Assembly (NCBI GenBank): GCA_002435715.1
Contig: DISD01000022.1
Location: 54,638-118,637 of the forward strand
DNA: 64,000 nucleotides
Direction: 5' to 3'
Source of the DNA: Rhodospirillaceae bacterium UBA6219
Lineage (GTDB): Bacteria > Pseudomonadota > Alphaproteobacteria > Rhodospirillales > Magnetospirillaceae
The translations under genes and the position numbers were made by a program. Position 1 is the first letter of the stretch. Every line of letters starts with the position of its first letter. The notes beneath the pieces are model-generated. The model was not told the DNA's origin. It worked only from the letters and a program-made list of their open reading frames with translations, and ran no database searches. This document shows, piece by piece, positions 35,287 to 44,033 of the stretch.

Positions 35287-37530
35287 ATGACCCTGAATGA
35301 TTTGTTGCAGCAGGGCCGCTGGGCCGATGCGGCAGCTCTGCTGAGCGCCCATGTGCAAGCTCAGCCCGATGATTTCGACGCCTGCATGCTGTTGGGCGAG
35401 GTTCGTCTGCGGTTGGGGGCACACGACGAGGCCGTGCAAGCCTTCCGTCAGGCGGCCAACCTGCGTCCCAGCGATCCCATGCCGGTTTACGCGCAGGCGG
35501 TCGTCGCCCTGGAACGCGGCGACCTGGACGGGGCATTGGTGTCGTGCCGACGGGCCCTGGCTGTCGCCCCCGATCATGTTCCGTCACTTTACAACCTCGC
35601 TTGGATTTTGCGCCGCCAGGGAGAGAACGGCGAGGTTCCCGCTTTGTTGCAGCGGGTGGTGGCCCTTGATCCCTCCCATCATCTGGCCTGGTTCAATCTG
35701 GGGCGAGCGCTGTCGGAAATGGAACAGGTGGATGCGGCAATCGACGCGCTTTGCCGGGCTTGCGACCTTCGGCCGGATTGGGCCGAGGCCGCCATCGCCC
35801 TGGCCGAGATGTCGCGTCGTCATGGTCGCTTCGACGTAAGCCGTCAAAGGCTGGATCGGGCCTGGAAGGTCGCGCCGTCGGCGGCGCTGGCCCTGGCCTT
35901 GGGGAACCTGGCCGGAGCCATGGGGCGCACGGATCAGGCCGAACGTCATTACCGAGGCGGGCTGGCCCTGGATCCCGGTGACGCCGAATGTCTGGTCAAT
36001 CTCGGTCAATTGCTGCATCGGTCCCATCGGCTGGAAGAGATCGCCGACCCTTTGCTGGCCGCAGCCGCGCGTTCGCCGACGCAGGCGGGTCTCGCCAACC
36101 TCGTGGGGTTGCTGTATGCGCGCCGCGACGACCTGGATCGGGCCCGTGAATGGTTCGAACGGGCCGCCGCTGTCGGCTCGGCCGATATCGAGGTCGCTTG
36201 CAACCTGGGGGCGCTGTACGCGCAACAAGGTGACGCGATGGCCGCCGCCGAGCAGTTCCGCCGGGCGCTGGCGATGGACCCGTTCAATCCGACCATCCAC
36301 AGCAATCTGTTGATGGCCCTGACCCATTGCCAGGGATTGTCGAAGCAGGCGGTGTTCGCCGAACACCTGGAATATGGCCGACGACAGGAAAGCTTGGTCC
36401 AGCCCTTCGTGCACGCGCCGCCCGACGCCGCCGCGGCGAACCGTCGCCCCCGCGTCGGCTTCGTCTCCCCTGATCTGCGGACCCACGCCATCGCCTTCTT
36501 CTTCGAGCCGGTGCTGGCCGGCCTGGTCGAACGGGGGATGGAATGTCATCTCTACATGACACGGCCGCTGCTGGACAGCACGTCCGATCGCTTGCGGCGG
36601 ATGGCCCATGGTTGGCGCGACCTGTCGGGCATGGACCCGGACAGCGCCGCCAGGGTCATTCATGACGACGGCATCGATATCTTGGTCGATCTTGCCGGCC
36701 ACACCGCCTATAGCGGTTTGCCGATCTTCGTGCGCAAGCCGGCGCCGATCCAGGTTTCGTGGTTGGGATATCCGGCCACCACCGGCCTCAGCCGCATGGA
36801 TTACCGCATCATCGGTTATCCCGCCACGGAGGCGGATGTCGCGCTCAGTTCGGAAAAACTGCTGACCGTGGTTCCAGCCTTCCAGCCCCCGCCGTCCAGT
36901 CCCGATGTGTCGCCGCCGCCCATGCTTGCCGGGGGGCCGGTGGTTTTCGCCTCGCTCAACAAAAGCTCGAAACTGAGCCGTGGGGTTTACGACACCTGGG
37001 CGGCTTTGTTGCGTCAGGTCCCTTGCTCCCGCCTGCTGCTGGTGACGCCGGGCGCCGAGGCGGCATCGGTTCAGGACGAATGGCGTCGGCGCGTCGCCGC
37101 CTGGGGGATCGACCCGGCGCGCCTGGACCTGCGTCCCACCTGTCCCCTGGATCGTTTCCTGGAATTATACGCGGAAATCGACATCGCCCTCGACCCGTTC
37201 CCCTATGGCGGCGGAACCACCTCGTTGCTGACGGTATGGATGGGGGTGCCGTTGATCGCCCTGCGCGGTGACAGTGAACAGGGGCAGACCGGGGCCACGT
37301 TGCTGGACGGCCTGGGCGCGGGCGAATTGGTGGCTGACGACGAGGCCGATTACGTCCGTCGTGCCGCCGCCCTGGCCGGCGACCCCGACCGTCTGGTGGA
37401 GTGGCGGGCGCGTCTGCGTCCGCTGCTGTCCACCTCTTTGCTGTTGCGCGACGGACGAGCCGCCATCGACCTGGAACATGTGCTACAAATGTTGTGGGCC
37501 GAGTACGCTAGGCAAGAATGCCTTGGCTGA
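35287..37530 (+). CDS. TPR / GT41 (O-GlcNAc-transferase-like) glycosyltransferase, second copy
   Basis: 747 residues: about 370 of TPR repeats (for example DEAVQAFRQAANLRPSDP and NLGALYAQQGDAMAAAEQF) and a C-terminal GT41 domain starting around residue 380 with RRPRVGFVSPDLRTHAIAFF. Characteristic pieces are DILVDLAGHTAY, RKPAPIQVSWLGYPATTG, Lys nine residues before the Trp of DTWAALL and IDIALDPFPYGGGTTSLL. This is the most canonical GT41 of the window and likely an active soluble transferase. The start is the ATG at 35287, matching the promoter. It is followed 27 bases later by a radical SAM gene. Confidence 0.9.
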   Translation: MTLNDLLQQGRWADAAALLSAHVQAQPDDFDACMLLGEVRLRLGAHDEAVQAFRQAANLRPSDPMPVYAQAVVALERGDLDGALVSCRRALAVAPDHVPSLYNLAWILRRQGENGEVPALLQRVVALDPSHHLAWFNLGRALSEMEQVDAAIDALCRACDLRPDWAEAAIALAEMSRRHGRFDVSRQRLDRAWKVAPSAALALALGNLAGAMGRTDQAERHYRGGLALDPGDAECLVNLGQLLHRSHRLEEIADPLLAAAARSPTQAGLANLVGLLYARRDDLDRAREWFERAAAVGSADIEVACNLGALYAQQGDAMAAAEQFRRALAMDPFNPTIHSNLLMALTHCQGLSKQAVFAEHLEYGRRQESLVQPFVHAPPDAAAANRRPRVGFVSPDLRTHAIAFFFEPVLAGLVERGMECHLYMTRPLLDSTSDRLRRMAHGWRDLSGMDPDSAARVIHDDGIDILVDLAGHTAYSGLPIFVRKPAPIQVSWLGYPATTGLSRMDYRIIGYPATEADVALSSEKLLTVVPAFQPPPSSPDVSPPPMLAGGPVVFASLNKSSKLSRGVYDTWAALLRQVPCSRLLLVTPGAEAASVQDEWRRRVAAWGIDPARLDLRPTCPLDRFLELYAEIDIALDPFPYGGGTTSLLTVWMGVPLIALRGDSEQGQTGATLLDGLGAGELVADDEADYVRRAAALAGDPDRLVEWRARLRPLLSTSLLLRDGRAAIDLEHVLQMLWAEYARQECLG

Positions 37531-37557
37531 TGGCCCGTGTCGGCAAAGGAGCAAGCC

Positions 37558-38886
37558 ATGAGTGTGAAGGCAGAAGCGCCGAGGACTCACTCGAACCATA
37601 CTTGTGCGTTCGTGTGGATGCAGGTGAACGTGGATTACACGGGGACAGTCCGCCCCTGTTGCCACGTCAACGACGCTGACGCGTTCGGTAACCTGAATGA
37701 CCAGTCGCTGGCGGACATCTGGAACGGCGAGGCTTGGCAGAGCCTAAGACGGGCCTGGGTGGCGGGTGACCTGTCGGGAACGCCGTGCGAAGGCTGCAAG
37801 GTCGTCGCCACCGAGGGGGCTCCCATCCCTTGGCACTTTCCCGTGCAGCCGGGCAGCGAGTCCAGTCCTGCGGCGATCAATCAAGCGCTGGCACTGGCTG
37901 AAATGCAAGCGGGCGCCACCGTGCTGCAAGCCAAGCCCGTGGTACTGCAATATTTCCCCTCGACCCTGTGCAACATCGACTGCACCTTCTGTTTCCAGTG
38001 GAACCAGAAGGGGCTCAAGCTGGGGGCACGGGGCATGGAGATGGTCACGCAATTGATGCCGACCCTGATGCGGATCGAGTGGATCGGCGGCGAGCCCACG
38101 GTTCAGCAGGATTTCCGCCGTTGGCTGTCCGGCCTGGACATCGATGCCAACCCCAATTTGAACGTTGGCATGGTTTCCAACGGCACCATTCTGGACGACG
38201 CCCTGGTCGCCCTCTTCAAGCGCGTTTCCGGTTTCGTGTCGGTGTCACTCGACGCTGTCGACAAGGCGCTTTACGAAGACATCCGAGCCGGTGCCGTCTG
38301 GGAGGACACCCGGCGCAATGTGGAAAGCTACAACGCCATCAAACGCGCCAATCCGGGGTTCAAGTTCTACGTCTCGTGTTTGCTGCAAAAAAAGAACCTG
38401 GCGCATCTGCCCGAGTTTCTGAATTTCTGCCTGGAGCGGGGGATTCCGGCCAAGGTGTACCCGTCGGAAAGCTTCCCGTTGATCGAGCGCCTGGACATAT
38501 TCGACGATCCCGCCAGCGAGTTGCCGGAAAACTGGGAGGACCTGTTCGAGCGGGCGCTGGTGCTGGCCCGTGCCCTTGACGCCGTGTGGCCCAATCACTG
38601 CGAAGACACCGTCAAGTATTCCCAGGCCGCGATCATGCGGGGCCTCGAGCGGCATCGTGCCTGTCGCCGGGTCCAGTTGCAGCGTTCGCCCAACCAAATC
38701 GGAACGACGGTCGTCGCCTATGCGGGGGGGAGCGCCATTGCCTACGCGCGGGCAGGGGACGGCGAGACGCTGTCCATCGCGGTGCCAGACCACCTGGCGG
38801 AGGAAAGCGTGCGCTATTATCTACATGGCGACACACGTGGCACCGACCATGGGTCTCGGCTGCAGCCGTTGGGTACGGCGGTCTAG
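37558..38886 (+). CDS. Radical SAM protein with N-terminal Twitch/SPASM domain
   Basis: 442 residues in reversed domain order. A SPASM/Twitch-like domain comes first with Cys16, Cys34, Cys35, Cys77 and Cys80 (VRPCCHVND and GTPCEGC), then the radical SAM core with Cys138, Cys142 and Cys145 in CNIDCTFC and IEWIGGEPT. The last 70 residues form an unassigned, mostly beta tail. The ATG at 37558 has AAAGGAG six bases upstream. It probably modifies a sugar or a peptide but no partner substrate is visible. Convergent with galE across a nested inverted repeat. Confidence 0.84.
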   Translation: MSVKAEAPRTHSNHTCAFVWMQVNVDYTGTVRPCCHVNDADAFGNLNDQSLADIWNGEAWQSLRRAWVAGDLSGTPCEGCKVVATEGAPIPWHFPVQPGSESSPAAINQALALAEMQAGATVLQAKPVVLQYFPSTLCNIDCTFCFQWNQKGLKLGARGMEMVTQLMPTLMRIEWIGGEPTVQQDFRRWLSGLDIDANPNLNVGMVSNGTILDDALVALFKRVSGFVSVSLDAVDKALYEDIRAGAVWEDTRRNVESYNAIKRANPGFKFYVSCLLQKKNLAHLPEFLNFCLERGIPAKVYPSESFPLIERLDIFDDPASELPENWEDLFERALVLARALDAVWPNHCEDTVKYSQAAIMRGLERHRACRRVQLQRSPNQIGTTVVAYAGGSAIAYARAGDGETLSIAVPDHLAEESVRYYLHGDTRGTDHGSRLQPLGTAV

Positions 38887-38927
38887 AGTATTTTCACGCG
38901 AAGCGTGGATATGCGATGAGCCCGAGT

Positions 38928-39026
38928 GGCGTCTGAACAGCCCGGTACGGGCCACTTTTAAACGCTTAGATTTGTTTCCGGTTTGCCTGAAACAAGTCTA
39001 AGTCGTCGAACCGGCGTTCAGACGCC
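38928..39026. repeat. Nested inverted repeats between convergent genes
   Basis: Outer arms GGCGTCTGAAC (38928-38938) and GTTCAGACGCC (39016-39026) are perfect 11-base inverted copies. Inside them, CTTAGATTTGTTTC (38965-38978) and GAAACAAGTCTAAG (38989-39002) pair over 14 bases with one wobble, and GCCCG/CGGGC (38940-38944, 38948-38952) makes a small hairpin. The right outer arm covers the galE stop codon. No T-tract is present, so this may be a Rho-type or bidirectional end signal, or a fossil miniature mobile element. Confidence 0.75.
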
Positions 39027-39992
39027 GGCCTGGGCGGTCTGCCATTTCCAGGTGGTGTCCAAGATGGTCGCCATGTCGGAAAACCGGGGGGGATGGCCCA
39101 GAAGTCCGGGCAGGGTTTCCGCCGCCGCCACCAGTACGGCGGGGTCGCCGCGCCGACGGCCCGCGTCGTACCAGTCCAGACGAATGCCCCGGCTGCTCTC
39201 CACGGCGGCGATGACTTCGAGGATGGAGGCGCCCCGTCCGTGCCCGACGTCCAGGCAGGGGGCAAGCTGTCCCGTCGCCAGTCGCCGCAGCACCGCCACT
39301 TGCGCCTGGGCCAGGTCGGTCACGTGGACGTAATCGCGCACGCAGGTGCCGTCGGCGGTGGGGTAATCGGTCCCGTGGACCGCCAGCCGGCCGCCCGTGC
39401 GGGCCTGCGACACCACATTGGGGATCAGGTGGGTTTCTGGAATGTGATCCTCGCCGATCTCGCCATCGGGGTCGGCGCCGCAAACGTTGAAGTACCGCAA
39501 GGAAACCGCGTTGATCGCCCCCTGGCCACGCATGTCCTGCAAGATCCGTTCGACCGTCATCTTGGATTGCCCATAGGGCGAAAGCGGCGCCTGCGCGGGC
39601 GGGTCGTCGCCGGGGCGGCCGACGCCGTAGATGGCGGCGCTGCTGGCGAAGACGAGATCGCGGATGCCGTGCGCCAGCAGGCGGTCCAGCAGGGTCAGGG
39701 TGTTGCCGACGTTGTTACGGTAATAGCGCAAGGGATCGGCGATGGATTCCTCGACGATGCTGCTTGCGGCGAAATGCAGGGTGGCGACGGGGCGGTAGTG
39801 GGCCAGGACGGTGTCGACGAAAGCCGCGTCGCCGATATCGCCGACCTCTAGCGGTCCCCAGCGTACGGCCCGGGCGTGGCCAATGCTGAGGTCGTCGATG
39901 GTCAGCGGGCGAAAGCCGGCCTGGGCCAGGGCCTTGCATGTATGGCTGCCGATATAGCCGGCTCCGCCGGTCACGAGCACGCAGGGCCCCAT
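39018..39992 (-). CDS. galE: UDP-glucose 4-epimerase GalE
   Basis: Interconverts UDP-glucose and UDP-galactose (or the N-acetyl forms) with bound NAD+; cytosolic, 324 residues. The N-terminal loop is LVTGGAGYIGSH and the catalytic Tyr140-xxx-Lys144 lies in SPYGQSKMTVER with Ser118 or Ser119 in FASSAAIYG. SLRYFNVCGAD is the family substrate loop. Length fits the family. Separated by 72 bases from the upstream HAD gene, so it may or may not be in that operon. Confidence 0.94.
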   Translation of the reverse strand: MGPCVLVTGGAGYIGSHTCKALAQAGFRPLTIDDLSIGHARAVRWGPLEVGDIGDAAFVDTVLAHYRPVATLHFAASSIVEESIADPLRYYRNNVGNTLTLLDRLLAHGIRDLVFASSAAIYGVGRPGDDPPAQAPLSPYGQSKMTVERILQDMRGQGAINAVSLRYFNVCGADPDGEIGEDHIPETHLIPNVVSQARTGGRLAVHGTDYPTADGTCVRDYVHVTDLAQAQVAVLRRLATGQLAPCLDVGHGRGASILEVIAAVESSRGIRLDWYDAGRRRGDPAVLVAAAETLPGLLGHPPRFSDMATILDTTWKWQTAQAGV

Positions 39993-40064
39993 CTTCCTCC
40001 GTCCTTTCCGGCATTTCAGGGGGCCGAGCCTAGGGGATGAACCTTGAATCCTCGGTTAATGGGG

Positions 40065-40826
40065 TCAGGGGATCAGTCCCGCGCGGCGCAACTTTTCTCG
40101 GCTATGGCGGGCGCGAAAGCCGTGGATCAACCGCCACCACCGGGGGCGTGGCAGCCAGGCCGCACGCAGGCCGTGGACCTGCGCCATGTGCAGGTCGGAA
40201 TGGGGATTGTCGCCGAGATGCAGAATGTCGGACGGTTCCAGCCCGCTTTGTCGGATCAGGTGGTCGAACAAGCCGCCGTCGCGTTTGGTTTGTCCGACAT
40301 CGGCGCTGGACAGGATCAGGGGGGGGGACAGTTCGGGAAGCAGCTTGGTCATCAGCCAGGATAAATCGTCGCCCCGCAAGGGGGTGTCGCTGACCACCGC
40401 CCAGGCCATCCCATCATCCGACCAACGCCGTATTAGCCGCATTAAAGCGCGGTTGGTGCGTAAATGGCGGATTTCGTAATCCAGCTCGGTCTGGCGCAAT
40501 CGCTCAATCCAGGTCGTGGGCAGGGTGAACTGATGGCAGATCTCGGCCAGGATGGCGTCGAAGCGGACTTCGCCGCCGCCTGGCGTCGCGCGGGCGACCG
40601 CATAGGCGTTGCGGGTGTGGCGCAAGCGGGCTTCGAGCAGGCGGGCGGGACCGGGCGACAGGGCGTCCAGGATCTGGTGCTGAAACTTGGCGACATCGAC
40701 GAAGCGTATGAATTCAGGCCGGGTTCCGCGCAGTAACAAGGTGTCGAACAGGTCGATGGAAAGCAGGCGCGGCGGCGCGGCGGCGAGGATACGGCGCAAG
40801 TCGCCAAGCGAGTTGGGGGAGGGCAT
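40065..40826 (-). CDS. HAD-superfamily hydrolase (glycan-cluster type)
   Basis: 253 residues. Motif I is SIDLFDTLLLR (Asp25, Asp28, Thr29), the DxxDT variant common in polysaccharide-associated HADs; motif II is VVSDTPL; a Lys lies in QTKRDG; motif III/IV is HLGDNPHSD. It should be a phosphatase or phosphotransferase, but the substrate is unknown. It begins three bases after the upstream 386-residue gene, with which it probably works (see that entry). Cytosolic. Confidence 0.84.
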   Translation of the reverse strand: MPSPNSLGDLRRILAAAPPRLLSIDLFDTLLLRGTRPEFIRFVDVAKFQHQILDALSPGPARLLEARLRHTRNAYAVARATPGGGEVRFDAILAEICHQFTLPTTWIERLRQTELDYEIRHLRTNRALMRLIRRWSDDGMAWAVVSDTPLRGDDLSWLMTKLLPELSPPLILSSADVGQTKRDGGLFDHLIRQSGLEPSDILHLGDNPHSDLHMAQVHGLRAAWLPRPRWWRLIHGFRARHSREKLRRAGLIP

Positions 40827-40829
40827 CGA

Positions 40830-41990
40830 TCACCCCCTGGTCATGGCGACGGCCCGGTCCAGCAGCCGCTGGTCGTCCCAGCCGCCAAGACGGGCCGCCG
40901 CCGCCGGCCAGGGCAGCGTCGCCCGCTCTTGTTCCCAGGGCGAACCGTCCACTGGCCGTGCCAGGGCGACGGTGTGGCCGGTCAAGGTCTCCTCGTATTG
41001 CCAAGGGGACAGCGTCTCGGCTTCCATCCGGGTCGGCAGGGCCAGAAAGCGGGCCAGTCGCAAACCGGCCGCCGCGGCATCGAGGGCCGGGGGGGTGGCG
41101 TGGATGACGGCATTTTGGATGACGCCAATTGCGGCGCGTTGTTCCGTCGGCAGCACGTTTGGGGCAAGCCGGACGGTGCCGTCCGGGTTCCAGTCGAGCA
41201 AAGGACCTTCATTGCTGGCGCACAAGGCTTCCAGCGGTTCGGGCGAACGGGTGAACAGGCGGGTGAACCAGGCCGGCTCGCCCAATTGCGCCAGGAACCC
41301 GCGTGTTTCCCCGCCACGGACCGCGACCCAGCGCGCACCTGGGGTGGTGAGGAGGTAAAGACCGACGGTCCGGATGTTTCGGCCGTCATGGCGCAGGATT
41401 TTTTCCAGGGCATTTTGGATGTTGGCCGCATAGCCCAAGTCGGTCAGGAACAAGACGGGAGCGGACAGCGCCCCCACAGCGTCAAGATGGGCCAGGAGGC
41501 GCTGCCGCATTTCCCACAACCGCTGCGTCAGTGGCGCCGCCACGGCGGGGGCACGCAGCCCGGCGATGAAGGCTTCTAGGGCGTCGCTGCCGTCGGCAAG
41601 GGTCTTGCCGGCACAGGGTGGCGGCGGCACCCCCAGTTCGGCGGCCGCCTGTTCGGCTGACAGCGGTCGCCGACGACCGCGAACCAGAAAGTTCCGCAAG
41701 GCTTCGTCGTCGTCCGCCGACAGGATCGCCGCCTTCATGCACAGGCGGCGGTTGAGCCACAGCTCGGCCGCCGTCCCGCCCTGTTGACGATGCAACTCGG
41801 CCAGCAGGCGTCCTTCGCGCATGATGCCGAAAAGCGGCGTGTCGGGGTGGGGTAACTGGTCTGCCAGCCACCGGGTGAAGGCGTGCAGGACCGAAGCCAA
41901 CATGTCGGCGACGCTGTCGCCAGCGGCCATCGGGGCCGGCCCTCCGATGGCGGCGGCCAGGGCCGTCTCCAGGCGGGCGGCCTGGCTCAT
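40830..41990 (-). CDS. Unassigned protein resembling the C-terminal half of long HAD glycan proteins
   Basis: 386 residues, no confident family. The segment PVLFLTDLGYAANIQNALEKILR followed by VGLYLLTTPGARW resembles the second half of long HAD proteins of capsule and O-antigen clusters, in which a DIGWxGTxQ-like block is followed by xLYLG. The HAD domain itself is supplied by the adjacent gene, so the two may be split halves of one protein. The ATG at 41990 overlaps the aminotransferase stop by four bases; the longer upstream frame is shadow. Confidence 0.6.
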   Translation of the reverse strand: MSQAARLETALAAAIGGPAPMAAGDSVADMLASVLHAFTRWLADQLPHPDTPLFGIMREGRLLAELHRQQGGTAAELWLNRRLCMKAAILSADDDEALRNFLVRGRRRPLSAEQAAAELGVPPPPCAGKTLADGSDALEAFIAGLRAPAVAAPLTQRLWEMRQRLLAHLDAVGALSAPVLFLTDLGYAANIQNALEKILRHDGRNIRTVGLYLLTTPGARWVAVRGGETRGFLAQLGEPAWFTRLFTRSPEPLEALCASNEGPLLDWNPDGTVRLAPNVLPTEQRAAIGVIQNAVIHATPPALDAAAAGLRLARFLALPTRMEAETLSPWQYEETLTGHTVALARPVDGSPWEQERATLPWPAAAARLGGWDDQRLLDRAVAMTRG

Positions 41991-43075
41991 GGCTGGTCGT
42001 CCAAGCAGGCCCGGGCGACATCGGCGATCCGTCGCAGCGCCACCCCGTCCAAGTCTCCATGGAATGGCAGGCCCAGGGTAAGGTCGGCGCGGCGATCGGT
42101 TTCCGGCATCGGCAGATGCGGACAGTGACGAAAGGCCGGGTGTCGATGCAGGCCGCCCCCCCACCATCGGCGGGTCTCGATGGCGGCGGCGGCGAAGCGT
42201 GCTTCCGCCGCCTGCCAACCGGACGGAAACTCCAGGTTCAAGGTGTTGGCGGCGAAAGCACGCGTCACCTCGCCGCGCCAGCCGGCCGTTTGCGGCAATG
42301 TTTCGGCCAGCTTTCGCGTCAGGGCCATGATGTGACCACGATCCTGGGGCCAGCGCTCTATCGCCGCCAGGGCGACGGCCGCGTGATATTCGCTGAGTTT
42401 GGCGTTCATGCCGGCCATGCTCGCTTGACGGTCGGCGGAAAAGCCGAAATTGGAGGTCGTGGCACAGCGGTGCAGTAAGTCGGTGTCGCGGCACAGGATG
42501 AAGGCGCCTTCACCCGCCCCCAGAACCTTGGTGGCATGCAGGCTGATCACCACGGGAAGGTCGCCGCCCTGCGCGGTGTCGAAGCCAGCGGCGGCATCGA
42601 CCACCACGGCAAGCCCGTGGCGTGCGCGAAAGTCCTGCCAGCCGGCGATGTCCACCGGATGGCCGAAGGCGGAAACCGGCATGATGGCGCCGACATGTCC
42701 CGGGGCCCGGGGCAAGAAGTCGGCGGCCATCTCGGGGACCAGCATCCCGCTGGCCTCGTCCACGTCCACCAGGAACGGCACCATCCCGGCCAGAATGATG
42801 GCGTGGGCCGACGCGGCGAAGGTCCAGGACGGCACCATGCACAGGCTGCCGGCGGGCGGCCCCATGGCCATGAGGGCGATTGCCAACCCCAGGGTGGCAT
42901 TGGCCAGGGGGTGGGCCGGGCAGTGGAAATGGGCGCCAAGAATGTCGGCGAGTTGTCGTGCCAAGGGGCCCATGTTCGAGTAGACCCGCGTCTGGTCGAT
43001 GCGGCGCAGATAAGGCAGCAGCGCGTCGGCGTCGGGCAGGCGTGGGCGCATGACGGGGATGGCGGGCGAGTCCAT
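41987..43075 (-). CDS. DegT/DnrJ/EryC1/StrS sugar aminotransferase
   Basis: 362-residue PLP enzyme of the class that aminates nucleotide-linked keto sugars. The Schiff-base Lys183 is in ISLHATKVLGAGEGA; VPSWTFAASAHAI and VVVDAAAGFD are the other family blocks. The N-terminus used is MDSPAIPVMRPRLP at 43075; residues before it in the open frame lack similarity. First gene of a minus-strand operon with the HAD pair. Its sugar product is unknown. Confidence 0.86.
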   Translation of the reverse strand: MDSPAIPVMRPRLPDADALLPYLRRIDQTRVYSNMGPLARQLADILGAHFHCPAHPLANATLGLAIALMAMGPPAGSLCMVPSWTFAASAHAIILAGMVPFLVDVDEASGMLVPEMAADFLPRAPGHVGAIMPVSAFGHPVDIAGWQDFRARHGLAVVVDAAAGFDTAQGGDLPVVISLHATKVLGAGEGAFILCRDTDLLHRCATTSNFGFSADRQASMAGMNAKLSEYHAAVALAAIERWPQDRGHIMALTRKLAETLPQTAGWRGEVTRAFAANTLNLEFPSGWQAAEARFAAAAIETRRWWGGGLHRHPAFRHCPHLPMPETDRRADLTLGLPFHGDLDGVALRRIADVARACLDDQP

Positions 43076-43157
43076 ATCGCAGGCTAGCACGGCAAACGTT
43101 AACCCAATCTTGGTGAGATGGCGGCAAGCTGGAGCCGCATCCGGAAGGGAGCGCAGG

Positions 43158-44033
43158 ATGAAGGGGATCATTCTGGCCGGAGGGACGGGAAGCCGTCTGC
43201 GTCCGGTCACCTTGGCCGTCTGCAAGCAATTGCTGCCGGTCTACGACAAACCCATGGTGTTCTATCCGCTGTCGGTGCTGATGCTGGCCGGCATCGACGA
43301 CATCTTGCTGATCTCCACCGAGCGCGACCAGGCCTTGTTCCACAACCTGCTGGGCGACGGCGCTCATCTGGGGATCAGGATTTCTTACGCCGTCCAGGCC
43401 AGTCCCGCCGGCCTGCCCCAGGCCTTCACCATCGGTGCCGACCACATGCAGGGACAGCGCACCGCCATGATTCTGGGCGACAACGTATTCTTCGGCGAAG
43501 GCATGGGCAGTTTGCTGATGGCGGCCATGGACGGCGCCGACGCGGTGGGGTTCTGTACCCGTGTCACCGACCCGCAGCGTTACGGCGTGGTGTCGTTCGA
43601 TAGCGACGGCAAGGTCCGGACCTTGCAGGAAAAACCCAAACACCCGGTGTCCGATTGGGCGATGACCGGGCTTTACGTGGTGGATGGCGACGCCCCCGCT
43701 CGGGCGGCGCGGTTGAAGCCGTCAGCGCGGGGCGAATTGGAAATGGTCGACCTGCTGGGGTCGTATCTGGACGAAGGTCGGCTGTCCATGATCAAGGTCG
43801 GCCGTGGCTATGCCTGGTTCGACGCCGGCACCCACGATTCGCTGCTGGAAGCCTCGGAATTCGTCCGTACGGTGGAAGGCCGGCAGGGCTTGAAAGTGGC
43901 CTGTCTGGAAGAAATCGCCCTTCGGCGCGGCTTCATCGACCTGGACCGTTTCGCCCGATTGGCTCAGGATGCCGGCGACACGTCCTATGGACGCTATCTG
44001 CAAGCTGTTCTGGCCGAATCGCGAGGGGCATGA
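43158..44033 (+). CDS. rfbA: Glucose-1-phosphate thymidylyltransferase
   Basis: Makes dTDP-glucose from glucose 1-phosphate and dTTP, the entry to dTDP-deoxysugars. 291 residues, the usual length. GGTGSRL is at residues 8-14 and Lys23 lies in CKQLLPVYDKPM; GDNVFFG and EKPKHPVSDWAMTGLYVVD are typical of RmlA. AGGGAG lies about seven bases before the ATG at 43158. RmlB and RmlD are absent, and an RmlC-like gene lies at 9632. Its end joins the SDR gene. Confidence 0.93.
   Translation: MKGIILAGGTGSRLRPVTLAVCKQLLPVYDKPMVFYPLSVLMLAGIDDILLISTERDQALFHNLLGDGAHLGIRISYAVQASPAGLPQAFTIGADHMQGQRTAMILGDNVFFGEGMGSLLMAAMDGADAVGFCTRVTDPQRYGVVSFDSDGKVRTLQEKPKHPVSDWAMTGLYVVDGDAPARAARLKPSARGELEMVDLLGSYLDEGRLSMIKVGRGYAWFDAGTHDSLLEASEFVRTVEGRQGLKVACLEEIALRRGFIDLDRFARLAQDAGDTSYGRYLQAVLAESRGA

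Noticed and set aside
9632..44033. Complete dTDP-rhamnose pathway
   Set aside because: Only rfbA and an RmlC-like gene, 33 kb apart, are present; no rmlB or rmlD was found in the window.
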